64,000 nucleotides of DNA, taken from the NCBI GenBank assembly GCA_031277855.1, contig JAITLO010000022.1, forward strand, positions 53,904 through 117,903. The letters are read 5' to 3'. The stretch's first letter is position 1. The number at the start of each line of letters is the position of its first letter. Below are positions 50,873-58,859 of this stretch, piece by piece. The notes below the pieces were generated by a model, which was not told the DNA's origin, made no database searches, and was given only the letters and a program-made list of their open reading frames with translations. Both the position numbers and the translations under genes were made by a program. This DNA is from Acidovorax sp. GTDB lineage: Bacteria; Pseudomonadota; Gammaproteobacteria; Burkholderiales; Burkholderiaceae_C.

Positions 50873-51574
50873 ATGGCCAGCACTTCCCGAAAAACCCCGG
50901 TATCCCCGCGCGGCCGGCAGCGCCTGCCCACGGCGGGCTCGGACGAAAAGCGTTTGCGCATACTCAAGGCGGCGGAGGCTTTGTTCGACCGCAACGGCTA
51001 TGCCAACACCACCATCGAGCAGATCGTGCAGGCCCTGGGCGTGACCAAGCCCTTTGTGTATTACTACTTTCGCAGCAAGCAGGAGATCTTCGAGACCCTG
51101 TGCTGGGCCCCCACCGAGGCCTGTTTCACGGTGCTGGATTTCACGGCCGACGATGCGCGCCCGGCGCATGAAAAAGCCGTGGACGGGCTGCAGCGCCTGA
51201 TTGCAGCCACCATTGCCCATTACCCGGCAGCCTTTTTCCCCTACCGCGAGCCCCAGGCCTTCAGCCCGGCCTACAACAAGGCCTCGCGCGCCGTGGCCCA
51301 GCGTTTTTACACCCAGCTCTGCGCGTTGCTGGAAGAGGGTCGCGCCAGCGGCCATTTCGACTTCAAAGAAACCCGCATCACGGCCCAGGCAGCCTGCAGC
51401 CTGCCCGGTTTTCTCTACCACTGGTACCGCCCCGGCGGGCGCCTGGGAGCTGCGGAGATGGTGGCCGAGCTGACCGAACTCGCCACCCGTGTTCTGGGTC
51501 TACAAGCCCTGCCCGCCCAGCCACCCACGCCGGCCCGCAGCCGCGCCAAGGCCAGCAAGCGAGCAGCGCGCTAA
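50873..51574 (+). CDS. TetR-family transcriptional regulator
   Basis: 233 residues from the ATG at 50873, which has GGAG seven bases upstream; an earlier ATG at 50855 lacks one. The DNA-binding domain shows ILKAAEALFDRNGYANTTIEQIVQALGVTKPFVYYYFRSKQEIF, the standard TetR helix-turn-helix split across residues about 30-75. The C-terminal ligand domain is helical, and the tail is basic (RSRAKASKRAAR). It is divergent from the acyl-CoA ligase and carboxylase genes with a dyad between, so it probably represses them in the absence of an acyl-CoA ligand. The ligand is an inference from context. Confidence 0.88.
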   Translation: MASTSRKTPVSPRGRQRLPTAGSDEKRLRILKAAEALFDRNGYANTTIEQIVQALGVTKPFVYYYFRSKQEIFETLCWAPTEACFTVLDFTADDARPAHEKAVDGLQRLIAATIAHYPAAFFPYREPQAFSPAYNKASRAVAQRFYTQLCALLEEGRASGHFDFKETRITAQAACSLPGFLYHWYRPGGRLGAAEMVAELTELATRVLGLQALPAQPPTPARSRAKASKRAAR

Positions 51575-51577
51575 CCC

Positions 51578-52297
51578 TCAGGCTGTGGGATAGCTTCTTC
51601 TGCCAAACACCCCGCTGCCCACGCGCACCATGGTGCTGCCGGCCGCAACGGCCAGCTCCAGGTCATCGGTCATGCCCAGGCTCAGGGTGTCAAAGGCCTC
51701 CAGCCCCGGCAGGCCGCTGCCTTGAATCTGCGCAAACACGGCGGCCACCTTGCGGTGCACGGCCAGCATGGCCTCGGGTGTGGGCTGCGGATCGGGAATG
51801 CTCATCACCCCACGCAATTGCAGCTGCGGCAAGGCGGTGATGGCCTGGGCCAGGGCCAGGGCCTCCTCGGGGCTGCAACCGGACTTGGTGCCGCCGCCAT
51901 CCACATTCACCTGTATGCACACCTGCAGCGGTGCCAGAGCGGCCGGGCGCTGCTCGGACAGGCGCTGGGCAATCTTCAGGCGGTCCACGGTGTGCACCCA
52001 GTCGAAATGCGTGGCCACCAGCCGCGTCTTATTGCTTTGTATCGGGCCTATGCAATGCCATACGGGCTGGGCCACATCGGCCATGGCGCGCAACTGGGCA
52101 ATCTTGTCCACGCCTTCCTGGATGTAGTTCTCGCCAAAGGCGCGCTGGCCCGCCAGCGCGGCCTCGCGCACGGCATCGGCAGGAAAGGTTTTGGAGACCG
52201 CCAGCAGCGCCACGCTGTCCGAAGGTCGTTGTGCGCCAGCACAGGCTTGCGCCATGCGGCGGTGTATCTGCTGAAGGTTCTCGGCTATGGTCGTCAT
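51578..52297 (-). CDS. YggS-family PLP homeostasis protein
   Basis: 239 residues from the ATG at 52297; the frame is open far upstream only as antisense to pilT. PLP-binding K36 lies in LLAVSKTF. Other family features are FGENYIQEG, WHCIGPIQSNK, CIQVNVDGGGTKSGCSPEE and LSLGMTDDLELAVAAGSTMVRVGSGVFGRR. These single-domain alanine-racemase-fold proteins hold PLP and buffer it in the cytoplasm rather than act as racemases. The gene is divergent from pilT, an arrangement common in proteobacteria. Confidence 0.93.
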   Translation of the reverse strand: MTTIAENLQQIHRRMAQACAGAQRPSDSVALLAVSKTFPADAVREAALAGQRAFGENYIQEGVDKIAQLRAMADVAQPVWHCIGPIQSNKTRLVATHFDWVHTVDRLKIAQRLSEQRPAALAPLQVCIQVNVDGGGTKSGCSPEEALALAQAITALPQLQLRGVMSIPDPQPTPEAMLAVHRKVAAVFAQIQGSGLPGLEAFDTLSLGMTDDLELAVAAGSTMVRVGSGVFGRRSYPTA

Positions 52298-52336
52298 GCG
52301 AGAAGCGTACCAAACCCCTAGAGGAAGGTGGAGACG

Positions 52337-53380
52337 GTGGACATCAACCGCTTGCTGGCCTTTGGCGTGCAGCACCAGGCCTCGGACCTGCATCTGTCGG
52401 CCGGCCATCCTCCCATGGTCCGCGTGCATGGCGATATGCGCCGCATCCATGCCGACCCACTGGCGCATCACACCGTGCTCGACATGATTCACGCAGTCAT
52501 GGGCGAAGCGCAGCGCAAGGCTTATGCAACAACGCTGGAGGTGGATTTCGCCTTCGAAATCCCGGGTCTGTCGCGCTTTCGGGTGAATGCTTTCCAGCAG
52601 CGCCAGGGAGCTGCCGCTGTGTTTCGCCACATCCCCAGCCATGTGCCCACGCTGGAGCAGTTGGGCACCCCTGCCATCTTTGCCGAGCTGGCCCTCAAGC
52701 CCCGTGGCCTGGTGCTGGTCACCGGCCCCACGGGCTCGGGCAAGTCCACCACGCTGGCGGCCATGCTCGACCACCTCAATAACACCATGCACGGCCATAT
52801 CCTGACGGTGGAAGACCCCATCGAATTCGTGCACACATCCAAGCGCTGCCTGGTCAACCAGCGCGAGGTGGGGACCATGACCCAGTCGTTTTCCGCCGCC
52901 CTGCGCTCGGCCCTGCGCGAAGACCCGGACGCCATTTTGGTGGGCGAAATGCGCGATCTGGAAACCATACGCCTGGCCCTGACGGCGGCCGAAACCGGCC
53001 ACCTGGTGTTTGCCACGCTGCACACGGCCAGCGCAGCCAAGACCATAGACCGCATCATCGATGTCTTCCCCGCTGCCGAAAAAGACATGGTGCGCAGCAT
53101 GCTGTCCGAGTCGCTGCAGGCCGTGATCTCGCAAACGCTGTGCAAGACCGTGGACGGCGCGGGTCGCGTGGCGGCGCACGAGATCATGCTGGGCAGCAGC
53201 GCCATACGCCACCTGATTCGCGAGGCCAAGGTAGCGCAGATGTACTCCACCATCCAGACCAGCCAGAGCCTGGGTATGCAGACGCTGGACCAGGGCCTGG
53301 CCGATCTGCTGCGCCGCCAGCGCATCAGCGCGGCCGAGGCCCGCAGCAAGGCCAGAGCGCCGGAGCACTTTCCGGGCTGA
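52337..53380 (+). CDS. pilT: Type IV pilus retraction ATPase PilT
   Basis: 347 residues when started at the GTG at 52337 (MDINRLLAFGVQHQASDLHLSAG), the standard PilT length and N-terminus; AGGAAGG lies eight bases before it. The Walker A is GPTGSGKSTT, the Asp box TVEDPIEFVH, and the His/Walker B region LREDPDAILVGEMRD, followed by AETGHLVFATLHT. The hexamer depolymerises pilin to retract pili for twitching and DNA uptake. The usual downstream partner pilU is absent here; the next gene is a dehydrogenase. Confidence 0.95.
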   Translation: MDINRLLAFGVQHQASDLHLSAGHPPMVRVHGDMRRIHADPLAHHTVLDMIHAVMGEAQRKAYATTLEVDFAFEIPGLSRFRVNAFQQRQGAAAVFRHIPSHVPTLEQLGTPAIFAELALKPRGLVLVTGPTGSGKSTTLAAMLDHLNNTMHGHILTVEDPIEFVHTSKRCLVNQREVGTMTQSFSAALRSALREDPDAILVGEMRDLETIRLALTAAETGHLVFATLHTASAAKTIDRIIDVFPAAEKDMVRSMLSESLQAVISQTLCKTVDGAGRVAAHEIMLGSSAIRHLIREAKVAQMYSTIQTSQSLGMQTLDQGLADLLRRQRISAAEARSKARAPEHFPG

Positions 53381-53521
53381 GCGCCTTCACTGGCACACCA
53401 CGGGCTGTGTGCTGCCAAACCAAGGTGTCATCTGTAGCACCCCAGGCGGGCGGCACTGTGTCACCATGTCGGCCTCGCCGCAGTGCCCGAGCACTGCTTT
53501 CTTGCTTTTGAGGTCCATCAC

Positions 53522-54424
53522 ATGTCGAGCATCATCCCTCGCGAATACGCTGCCACTCCTTCACGCAAAGTCGCCTTTCTGGGCCTGGGCGTCATGGGCT
53601 TTCCTATGGCCGGCCACTTGGCCAAGGCCGGCCACCAGGTCACCGTGTACAACCGCAGTCCGGCCAAGCGCCAGGCCTGGGCGGTTGAGTTTGGTGGTGC
53701 CGCAGCAGCGACCCCGCGCGAGGCCGTGCAAGGCGCCGAAATGGTGTTTTGCTGCGTGGGCAATGACGACGATCTGCGCTCCGTAGTGCTGGGCGCCGAT
53801 GGTGCCCTGGCCGGTATGCAAGCCGGTGCAATTTTTGTGGACCACACCACGGCCTCGGCCGAGGTGGCGCGCGAGCTGTATGCCGCGGCCCAGGCCCAGG
53901 GCCTGTACTTCATCGATGCGCCCGTCTCTGGCGGCCAGGCCGGCGCACAAAACGGCCAGCTCACCGTGATGTGTGGCGGCGATCAGCCCCAGTTCGACGC
54001 TGTGGCCCCCGTGGCCCAATGCTTTGCCCGCGCCTTCACGCTGATGGGCGAAAGCGGCGCCGGCCAGCTGACCAAGATGATCAACCAGATCTGCATTGCC
54101 GGCGTGGTCCAAGGCCTGTCCGAGGCCGTGGCCTTTGGCGAAAAAGCCGGCCTGGATGTGCACAAGGCGCTGGATGTGGTGAGCAAGGGCGCGGCCCAGA
54201 GCTGGCAGATGGAAAACCGTGGCAAGACCATGGTGGAGGGCAAGTTCGACTTCGGCTTTGCCGTGGACTGGATGCGCAAAGACCTGGGCCTGGTACTGGA
54301 CGAGGCCAAGCGCAACGGTGCCCGCTTGCCGCTGACGGCCCTGGTGGACCAGTTCTATGCCGATGTGCAGGCCATGGGTGGCGGCCGCAATGACACCTCC
54401 AGCCTGATCCGCCGCTTGCGCTGA
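53522..54424 (+). CDS. 3-hydroxyisobutyrate/2-hydroxy-3-oxopropionate reductase-family dehydrogenase
   Basis: 300 residues from the ATG at 53522 with GAGG upstream. The Rossmann motif is VAFLGLGVMGFPMAGHLAKAGH. The substrate-binding signature FIDAPVSGGQAGAQNGQLTVMCGG and the catalytic Lys region GAGQLTKMINQ define the beta-hydroxyacid dehydrogenase family. The C-terminal helical domain includes KDLGLVLDEAKRNGARLPLT. It oxidises a beta-hydroxyacid with NAD(P), for example tartronate semialdehyde/glycerate or 3-hydroxyisobutyrate. The substrate cannot be assigned. Single-gene unit ended by a terminator. Confidence 0.88.
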   Translation: MSSIIPREYAATPSRKVAFLGLGVMGFPMAGHLAKAGHQVTVYNRSPAKRQAWAVEFGGAAAATPREAVQGAEMVFCCVGNDDDLRSVVLGADGALAGMQAGAIFVDHTTASAEVARELYAAAQAQGLYFIDAPVSGGQAGAQNGQLTVMCGGDQPQFDAVAPVAQCFARAFTLMGESGAGQLTKMINQICIAGVVQGLSEAVAFGEKAGLDVHKALDVVSKGAAQSWQMENRGKTMVEGKFDFGFAVDWMRKDLGLVLDEAKRNGARLPLTALVDQFYADVQAMGGGRNDTSSLIRRLR

Positions 54425-54442
54425 TCCAGCAGCTTTCAACAA

Positions 54443-54474
54443 AAAACGGCAGCCTGTGCTGCCGTTTTCTTTTG
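54443..54474 (+). terminator. Intrinsic terminator
   Basis: AAAACGGCAG and CTGCCGTTTT pair around CCTGTG and are followed by CTTTT. It lies 18 bp after the dehydrogenase stop. Confidence 0.85.
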
Positions 54475-54489
54475 GGGGTGCGAAACGCC

Positions 54490-54561
54490 GGGGGAATTCC
54501 CCGGATCGTGTGTCCCCCATAAGCTGTGCGCAAGGGGCCGCACGCGAAGCAACTCAGGGAG
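54490..54561 (+). repeat. Degenerate CCCTGAG-type repeat, copy E
   Basis: Contains the palindrome CCGGGG-GAATTCCCCGG, then GTCCCCCAT, GTGCGCAAGGGGCCGCACGCG and CTCAGGGA. It keeps the order of parts of copies A-D but is shortened and diverged, and has no good inner hairpin. The CTCAGGGA end supplies the stop codon of the BON lipoprotein gene at 54554-54556. Confidence 0.5.
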
Positions 54562-55219
54562 TGCCGGACTCCGCAGCGCGCGTGGGAGAGCCGTCGCCCG
54601 GCATGTAGTTGGCCAGTGCCTCGTCGGTGGTCAGCTCAAACAAGCGCACCACCTTGCGCACATCGTTGATGCCGCGCGCAATTTCGGCCGCGCGCTTGGA
54701 TTCGCGCTCGGTGACGATGCCCATCAGATAAACCACCTTGTTTTCGGTAACCACCTTGATGGCCGAGGCCTGCAGGTCTTTGGCGTCCAGCAGGCTGGCC
54801 TTGACCTGGGTGGTGATGATGGAGTCCTTGCCGCGCTGCGTCAGCGAGGAGATAAAGGGCACGACCTCGATCTCGTTGAACACGCCTTCGACGTTGTTCA
54901 CATCGCGCACCAGGCGCTCCACTTCCTGCTTGTCTTTTTCGGTACGGGCTTCGCCGCTGAGCAGCACCTTGCGGTTGTAGCTGGTGGTGTTGACGCGCAC
55001 GCCGTCACCCAGTCCGGCCTGGCGAATGCGGTCCGAGGCCCGCAGCTCAATGCCCTGGTCCTCGACCTGGGCACCCGTGGTACGGCGGTCTGCCGCCGAC
55101 AGGGCGGCCGTGGCCATGCCACCGCCCACCACCAAGGGCACGCAGCCCGACAATGCCCCCACCATGCCGGCGGTTGCCAAGGCCATACAGACCCAACGGG
55201 AGGAACCCGCACGCTTCAT
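54554..55219 (-). CDS. Dual BON-domain lipoprotein, OsmY/YraP (DolP) type
   Basis: 221 residues with the ribosome binding site AGGAGG four bases before the ATG. The signal peptide ends in the lipobox ALSGC. Two BON domains follow (about 62-130 and 140-205), recognisable by VNTTSYNRKVLLSGEARTEKDK and IKVVTENKVVYLMGIVTERESKRA. DolP-type proteins reside in the outer membrane and protect its integrity. It overlaps the SIS-domain gene by four bases; yraN, SIS and BON genes next to rsmI form a conserved proteobacterial cluster. LpoA, between rsmI and yraN in enterobacteria, is absent here. The TGA stop lies in the repeat-like CCCTGAG. Confidence 0.9.
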   Translation of the reverse strand: MKRAGSSRWVCMALATAGMVGALSGCVPLVVGGGMATAALSAADRRTTGAQVEDQGIELRASDRIRQAGLGDGVRVNTTSYNRKVLLSGEARTEKDKQEVERLVRDVNNVEGVFNEIEVVPFISSLTQRGKDSIITTQVKASLLDAKDLQASAIKVVTENKVVYLMGIVTERESKRAAEIARGINDVRKVVRLFELTTDEALANYMPGDGSPTRAAESGTP

Positions 55220-55812
55220 AATACCTCCTGATCACCTAGCAACTGGGTGTCCAAGCCATCGCACAGGCAGTGGATCACCAACTCATGGGCCTCGCGCACG
55301 CGGGCGGCCCGCTCGTGGGGCACGCAGACCAACACATCGGTCTCACGCACCCGGGCGGCCAATGCGCCACCCGTGTGGCCGCTCAGAACGACCACCATCA
55401 TTTCGCGCTCATGGGCTGCTTCCACAGCCTCGAGCAGGCTTTGCTCATTGCCGGACACCGAGATCACCAGCAGCACATCGCCGGCCTGGCCCAGAGCCCG
55501 TACCTGGCGTGCCAGGTATTGCGAGCCGGGTGCCGTGCCGGCCGAGCCGCCCAGCAGCCCGCCATCGCTGCTCAGCGCCAGGGCTGCCAGCTCGGGGCGT
55601 TCGCGTTCAAAACCGGTGATGCACAGGGCGGCAAAGGTCTGGGCCTGCTGGGCCGAGACTCCGCTGCCGCAGGCCAGCACCTTGCCGCCGCTGGTGACGC
55701 TGGCCAAGATAGCCTGCACGGCGGCCGCAATGGGTTGACTCAGCGTCTGGGCGGCCTGGTATTTCAGGTCGGCACTGTCGATGAAGTGCTGTTGGATACG
55801 TAGCTCAAGCAT
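55216..55812 (-). CDS. SIS-domain protein, DiaA/GmhA-like
   Basis: 198 residues from the ATG at 55812. The sugar-isomerase fold shows CGSGVSAQQAQTFAALCITGFERERPEL, then QVRALGQAGDVLLVISVSGNEQSLLEAVEAAHE and VVVLSGHTGG. It resembles both phosphoheptose isomerase GmhA and the DnaA-binding initiator DiaA. Cluster position between yraN and the BON gene favours DiaA, which binds DnaA to help replication initiation. Stop and start overlap with the BON gene (ATGA). Confidence 0.85.
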   Translation of the reverse strand: MLELRIQQHFIDSADLKYQAAQTLSQPIAAAVQAILASVTSGGKVLACGSGVSAQQAQTFAALCITGFERERPELAALALSSDGGLLGGSAGTAPGSQYLARQVRALGQAGDVLLVISVSGNEQSLLEAVEAAHEREMMVVVLSGHTGGALAARVRETDVLVCVPHERAARVREAHELVIHCLCDGLDTQLLGDQEVL

Positions 55813-55901
55813 GGGACTGCGATGATACCTGTGTGCAGTTACACCTTTTGTAGCCGAACGTTTACACGGTAACCATGCCGCACGACTTGCGCAGCATGGC
55901 T

Positions 55902-56300
55902 TCACTCCGCATCAAACGCGGCCTCCAGCCATTGCAGCTGCGCGCCCTGGACCAGCACCGCATCAAAGCGGCAGCGCGGCAGACTGGGCTGGCGGGCCAG
56001 CCAATGCCTGGCCGCCAGCACGATACGCCGGCGCTTGACAGCATCAATGCTGCCAGCTGCGCCGCCATGGGCCTGCTGGCTGCGGCTGCGTACTTCCACA
56101 AACACCACCACACCGTCGCCGGTGCGCAGAATCAGGTCTATCTCGCCACCGCCGCGGCCTGGCGTCCGATAATTGCGCTCTATCAGCCGCCAGCCCCGCG
56201 CCTGTGCATGCTGCAAGGCCGCATCCTCGGCCAGCTGGCCCGGCGTGCGCTGCGCGGCGGCCAAGGTCGTTGGCTGCGGCTTTTTTCCAAGGAAACCCAT
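55902..56300 (-). CDS. yraN: YraN family protein (UPF0102)
   Basis: 132 residues. The nuclease-like core is RGWRLIERNYRTPGRGGGEIDLILRTGDGVVVFVEVRSR, with the E-I-D and E-V-R positions of a Holliday-junction-resolvase-like fold. The function is unknown; the family is nearly universal in bacteria. Its start codon (complement of 56298-56300) shares one base with the TTG start of the divergent rsmI, so both promoters must lie inside coding sequence. Confidence 0.9.
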   Translation of the reverse strand: MGFLGKKPQPTTLAAAQRTPGQLAEDAALQHAQARGWRLIERNYRTPGRGGGEIDLILRTGDGVVVFVEVRSRSQQAHGGAAGSIDAVKRRRIVLAARHWLARQPSLPRCRFDAVLVQGAQLQWLEAAFDAE

Positions 56301-57223
56301 TGAGTGCCTCTTTCGCTCCGGCCCTGAGCGCTGCCCGCGAGGCAGCGGCTGCCCAGAATTATCCCCAGGCCACGCTGTACGTGATGGCCACGCCCATCGG
56401 CAATCTGGCCGATATCTCGCTGCGCGCCCTGCATGTGCTGCAGCTGGTGGACGCCGTGGCCTGCGAAGACACCCGCCACACCCAGGGCATGTTGCGCTCC
56501 TACGGCCTGGAGCGCCCCGGCAGCCAGTTGCTGGCCGTGCACCAGCACAACGAGGCCGAGGCTGCGGCCGGCATCATCGCCCGGCTGCAGCAGGGCCAGC
56601 GCATTGCCTATGTCAGCGATGCCGGTACCCCCGGCGTCAGCGACCCTGGGGCGCGCCTGTGTGCGGCCGTGCAGGCTGCTGGCCTGCGCTGCATGCCGCT
56701 GCCGGGTGCCAGCAGCATCACCAGCGCCATCAGCGTGGCCGGCTGCGTGCCGCCAGGCCAAACCGATGGCGGCTTTGTGTTTGCCGGTTTTCTGCCGACC
56801 AAGAATGCCGAGCGCCAGGCTGCGGTCCAGCAGTTGGCGGGCGAGCCGCGCTGCACCGTACTGCTGGAGGCGCCCCACCGCATCCATGAGCTGGCCAAGG
56901 CCCTGGCCGTGCTGGGCGAGCGCCCGGTGACGCTGGCGCGTGAGATCACCAAGCAGTTTGAGCAGATCAGCACCCATGCGGCCCAAGACCTGCCGGAGTG
57001 GCTGGCCAGCGAAGCCTCCCGCTCCAAGGGCGAGTTTGTGGTGGTGCTGCACCCGGTAGCCGTGCAGCAGGACAACGGCGATGCCGAGCGCGTGCTGCGC
57101 CTGCTGCTGGCCGAGCTGCCGACCAAGAGCGCGGTGAAGCTGGCGGCCGATATCACCGGCGGGAACCGCAACCAGCTCTATGAGCTGGCCTTGGAAATCA
57201 AGCGGGAAGCGGACGCAAACTGA
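56300..57223 (+). CDS. rsmI: 16S rRNA 2'-O-ribose C1402 methyltransferase RsmI
   Basis: 307 residues if it starts at TTG 56300, with AAGGAA six bases before it. The frame is open further upstream to 56204, antisense to yraN, but no better start is seen. Tetrapyrrole-methylase-type motifs are TLYVMATPIGNLADISLRAL, CEDTRHTQGML, RIAYVSDAGTPGVSDPGARL and PLPGASSITSAI. It methylates C1402 of 16S rRNA with S-adenosylmethionine, tuning decoding in the P site. Divergent from yraN with no gap. Confidence 0.92.
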   Translation: MSASFAPALSAAREAAAAQNYPQATLYVMATPIGNLADISLRALHVLQLVDAVACEDTRHTQGMLRSYGLERPGSQLLAVHQHNEAEAAAGIIARLQQGQRIAYVSDAGTPGVSDPGARLCAAVQAAGLRCMPLPGASSITSAISVAGCVPPGQTDGGFVFAGFLPTKNAERQAAVQQLAGEPRCTVLLEAPHRIHELAKALAVLGERPVTLAREITKQFEQISTHAAQDLPEWLASEASRSKGEFVVVLHPVAVQQDNGDAERVLRLLLAELPTKSAVKLAADITGGNRNQLYELALEIKREADAN

Positions 57224-57267
57224 AACGCAGTCTTTTATGGCACTAACGCAGACCTGATCTACAGCAA

Positions 57268-57288
57268 CAGCTCCTGATTCAGGAGCTG
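57268..57288. repeat. 21-base palindrome between convergent genes
   Basis: CAGCTCCTGA, T, TCAGGAGCTG. It is perfect apart from the centre base and has no T-run. It ends 2 bp before the stop of the Hsp70-like gene and 45 bp after rsmI. It may be a processing or weak termination site. Confidence 0.6.
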
Positions 57289-57290
57289 GT

Positions 57291-58541
57291 TCAAGCGTAG
57301 GCCAGGCCCGTGGCCACGCCGCCAAACAAATCGCCTTCGACCTGCTCCACCCCGGGCAGGGCCTGGCCCAGGACATGGCGCAGCGTGCGCAAGGCCGAAG
57401 AGCCCCCGGTGAGGTAGATGGCATCCAGCTGCGCAGCTTGCAGGCCTGCCTGCTGCAAGCACTGCAGGGCACAGTCCACCACCTGCACCAGCGGGGCCTG
57501 CAGCGATTGTTCCAGCTGGGTCTGGGTGATGGCGGGCTGTAGACCTGCTTCCAGCCAGCCCAGGTCCAGCGCGGCATCACCGCCGCTGGAAGAGGCCTGG
57601 ATCTTGCCTTGCTCCACCGCATCGGCCAAGCGGTGGCCGGCGCGCGCCTCCAGCACCGCCATCAGGCGCTGGTGCAGCTGTGGGTCACGGTAGTCGCTGC
57701 GCAGGGCCTGTGCCTCGCGCAGCGCCTTGGCTGTGTATTGCCATTGAATCAAGTGCCAGGTGGCCAGGTCGTAGAAGACGCGGCTGGGCACTTCACGGCC
57801 ATGCGGGCCGATGTGGCGCAGGCCCAAGAGTGGCATCACCGTGTCCACGCTCAGGCGGTGGTCAAAGTCGGTACCACCGATGTGTACGCCGCTGGTGGCC
57901 AGGATGTCGGCCTGGCGGTCAAGCTTGGCCGCATGCTGCGGGCCCAGGCGCACCACGGTGAAGTCCGAGGTGCCGCCGCCGATGTCCACTACCAGCACCA
58001 TGGCCTCGCGCGCCAGGCGTTGCTCGTAATCCAACGCAGCAGCAATCGGTTCCAGCTGGAACTGCACCTGGGCAAAGCCGGCCGCATGGGCCGCCTGTTC
58101 CAGTGCGTCCTGGGCCTGGCGGTCACGCTCGGGGTGGGCATCGACAAAATGCACGGGACGCCCCAGCACCACGCGCTCGGGCAGGCCGCCGAGCTGTGCC
58201 TGGGCGCGGTGGGCGAATTGCTTCAGAAACAGGGCAATGATGTCCTGGTAGCTGACCAGTTGACCATGCACCAGCGTCTTGTCCTGCAACAGGCTGCTGC
58301 CCAGCAGGCTTTTGAGCGAGCGCATCAAGCGGCCGTCTTCGCCCGCCAGGTACTGGCGCATGGCGTCACGGCCAAAGTGGGTACCGTGGGTCTCGGTGTT
58401 GAAAAACAGCGCCGTGGGCATGCCGGTGGCGCCGCCTTCCAGTGGCACCAGCTGCGCAGCACCGCTGCCCTGGCGCAGGGCCATGGCGGAGTTGGAAGTG
58501 CCAAAGTCGATGCCCAGGGTGGTGCCAGCCAGTGCTTGCAT
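57291..58541 (-). CDS. Hsp70-like ATPase, YegD type
   Basis: 416 residues from the ATG at 58541. The actin-like ATPase motifs are present: phosphate 1 LGIDFGTSNSAMAL, phosphate 2 VLVVDIGGGTSDFTVV, and adenosine YLTGGSSALRTLR. It is much shorter than DnaK and lacks the beta-sandwich peptide-binding domain and lid, ending LFGGVATGLAYA. YegD-type proteins are putative chaperones of unknown client. No DnaJ or GrpE gene is adjacent, so it stands alone between a palindrome and the terminator of the ribosomal operon. Confidence 0.88.
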   Translation of the reverse strand: MQALAGTTLGIDFGTSNSAMALRQGSGAAQLVPLEGGATGMPTALFFNTETHGTHFGRDAMRQYLAGEDGRLMRSLKSLLGSSLLQDKTLVHGQLVSYQDIIALFLKQFAHRAQAQLGGLPERVVLGRPVHFVDAHPERDRQAQDALEQAAHAAGFAQVQFQLEPIAAALDYEQRLAREAMVLVVDIGGGTSDFTVVRLGPQHAAKLDRQADILATSGVHIGGTDFDHRLSVDTVMPLLGLRHIGPHGREVPSRVFYDLATWHLIQWQYTAKALREAQALRSDYRDPQLHQRLMAVLEARAGHRLADAVEQGKIQASSSGGDAALDLGWLEAGLQPAITQTQLEQSLQAPLVQVVDCALQCLQQAGLQAAQLDAIYLTGGSSALRTLRHVLGQALPGVEQVEGDLFGGVATGLAYA

Positions 58542-58720
58542 AGGAAATTCCGGTGATGACAGAGGGCCGCTACAGGCCACAGCAATATGAAAAAGAGAGC
58601 TGCCTGCGCAAGCAGACCGCACTTTTGCGCATTCCAGCAGCCGCTGTTGTACGCTAACAGTGCTGTGCATGCTCAGCAAAACGATGCTGCGGCCAACTGG
58701 CACATAAAAAATGCACAAAC

Positions 58721-58753
58721 AAAAACGCCTGCTGAAAACTCAGCAGGCGTTTT
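58721..58753 (-). terminator. Intrinsic terminator of the alpha operon/tRNA transcript
   Basis: On the minus strand: AAAACGCCTGCTGA, loop GTTT, TCAGCAGGCGTTTTT. The 14-bp stem ends in a T-run, starting 6 bp after the tRNA 3' end. Confidence 0.92.
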
Positions 58754-58758
58754 GAACT

Positions 58759-58835
<77 letters not shown>

Positions 58836-58859
58836 ATATGTCCAAATTATAGCACAGAA

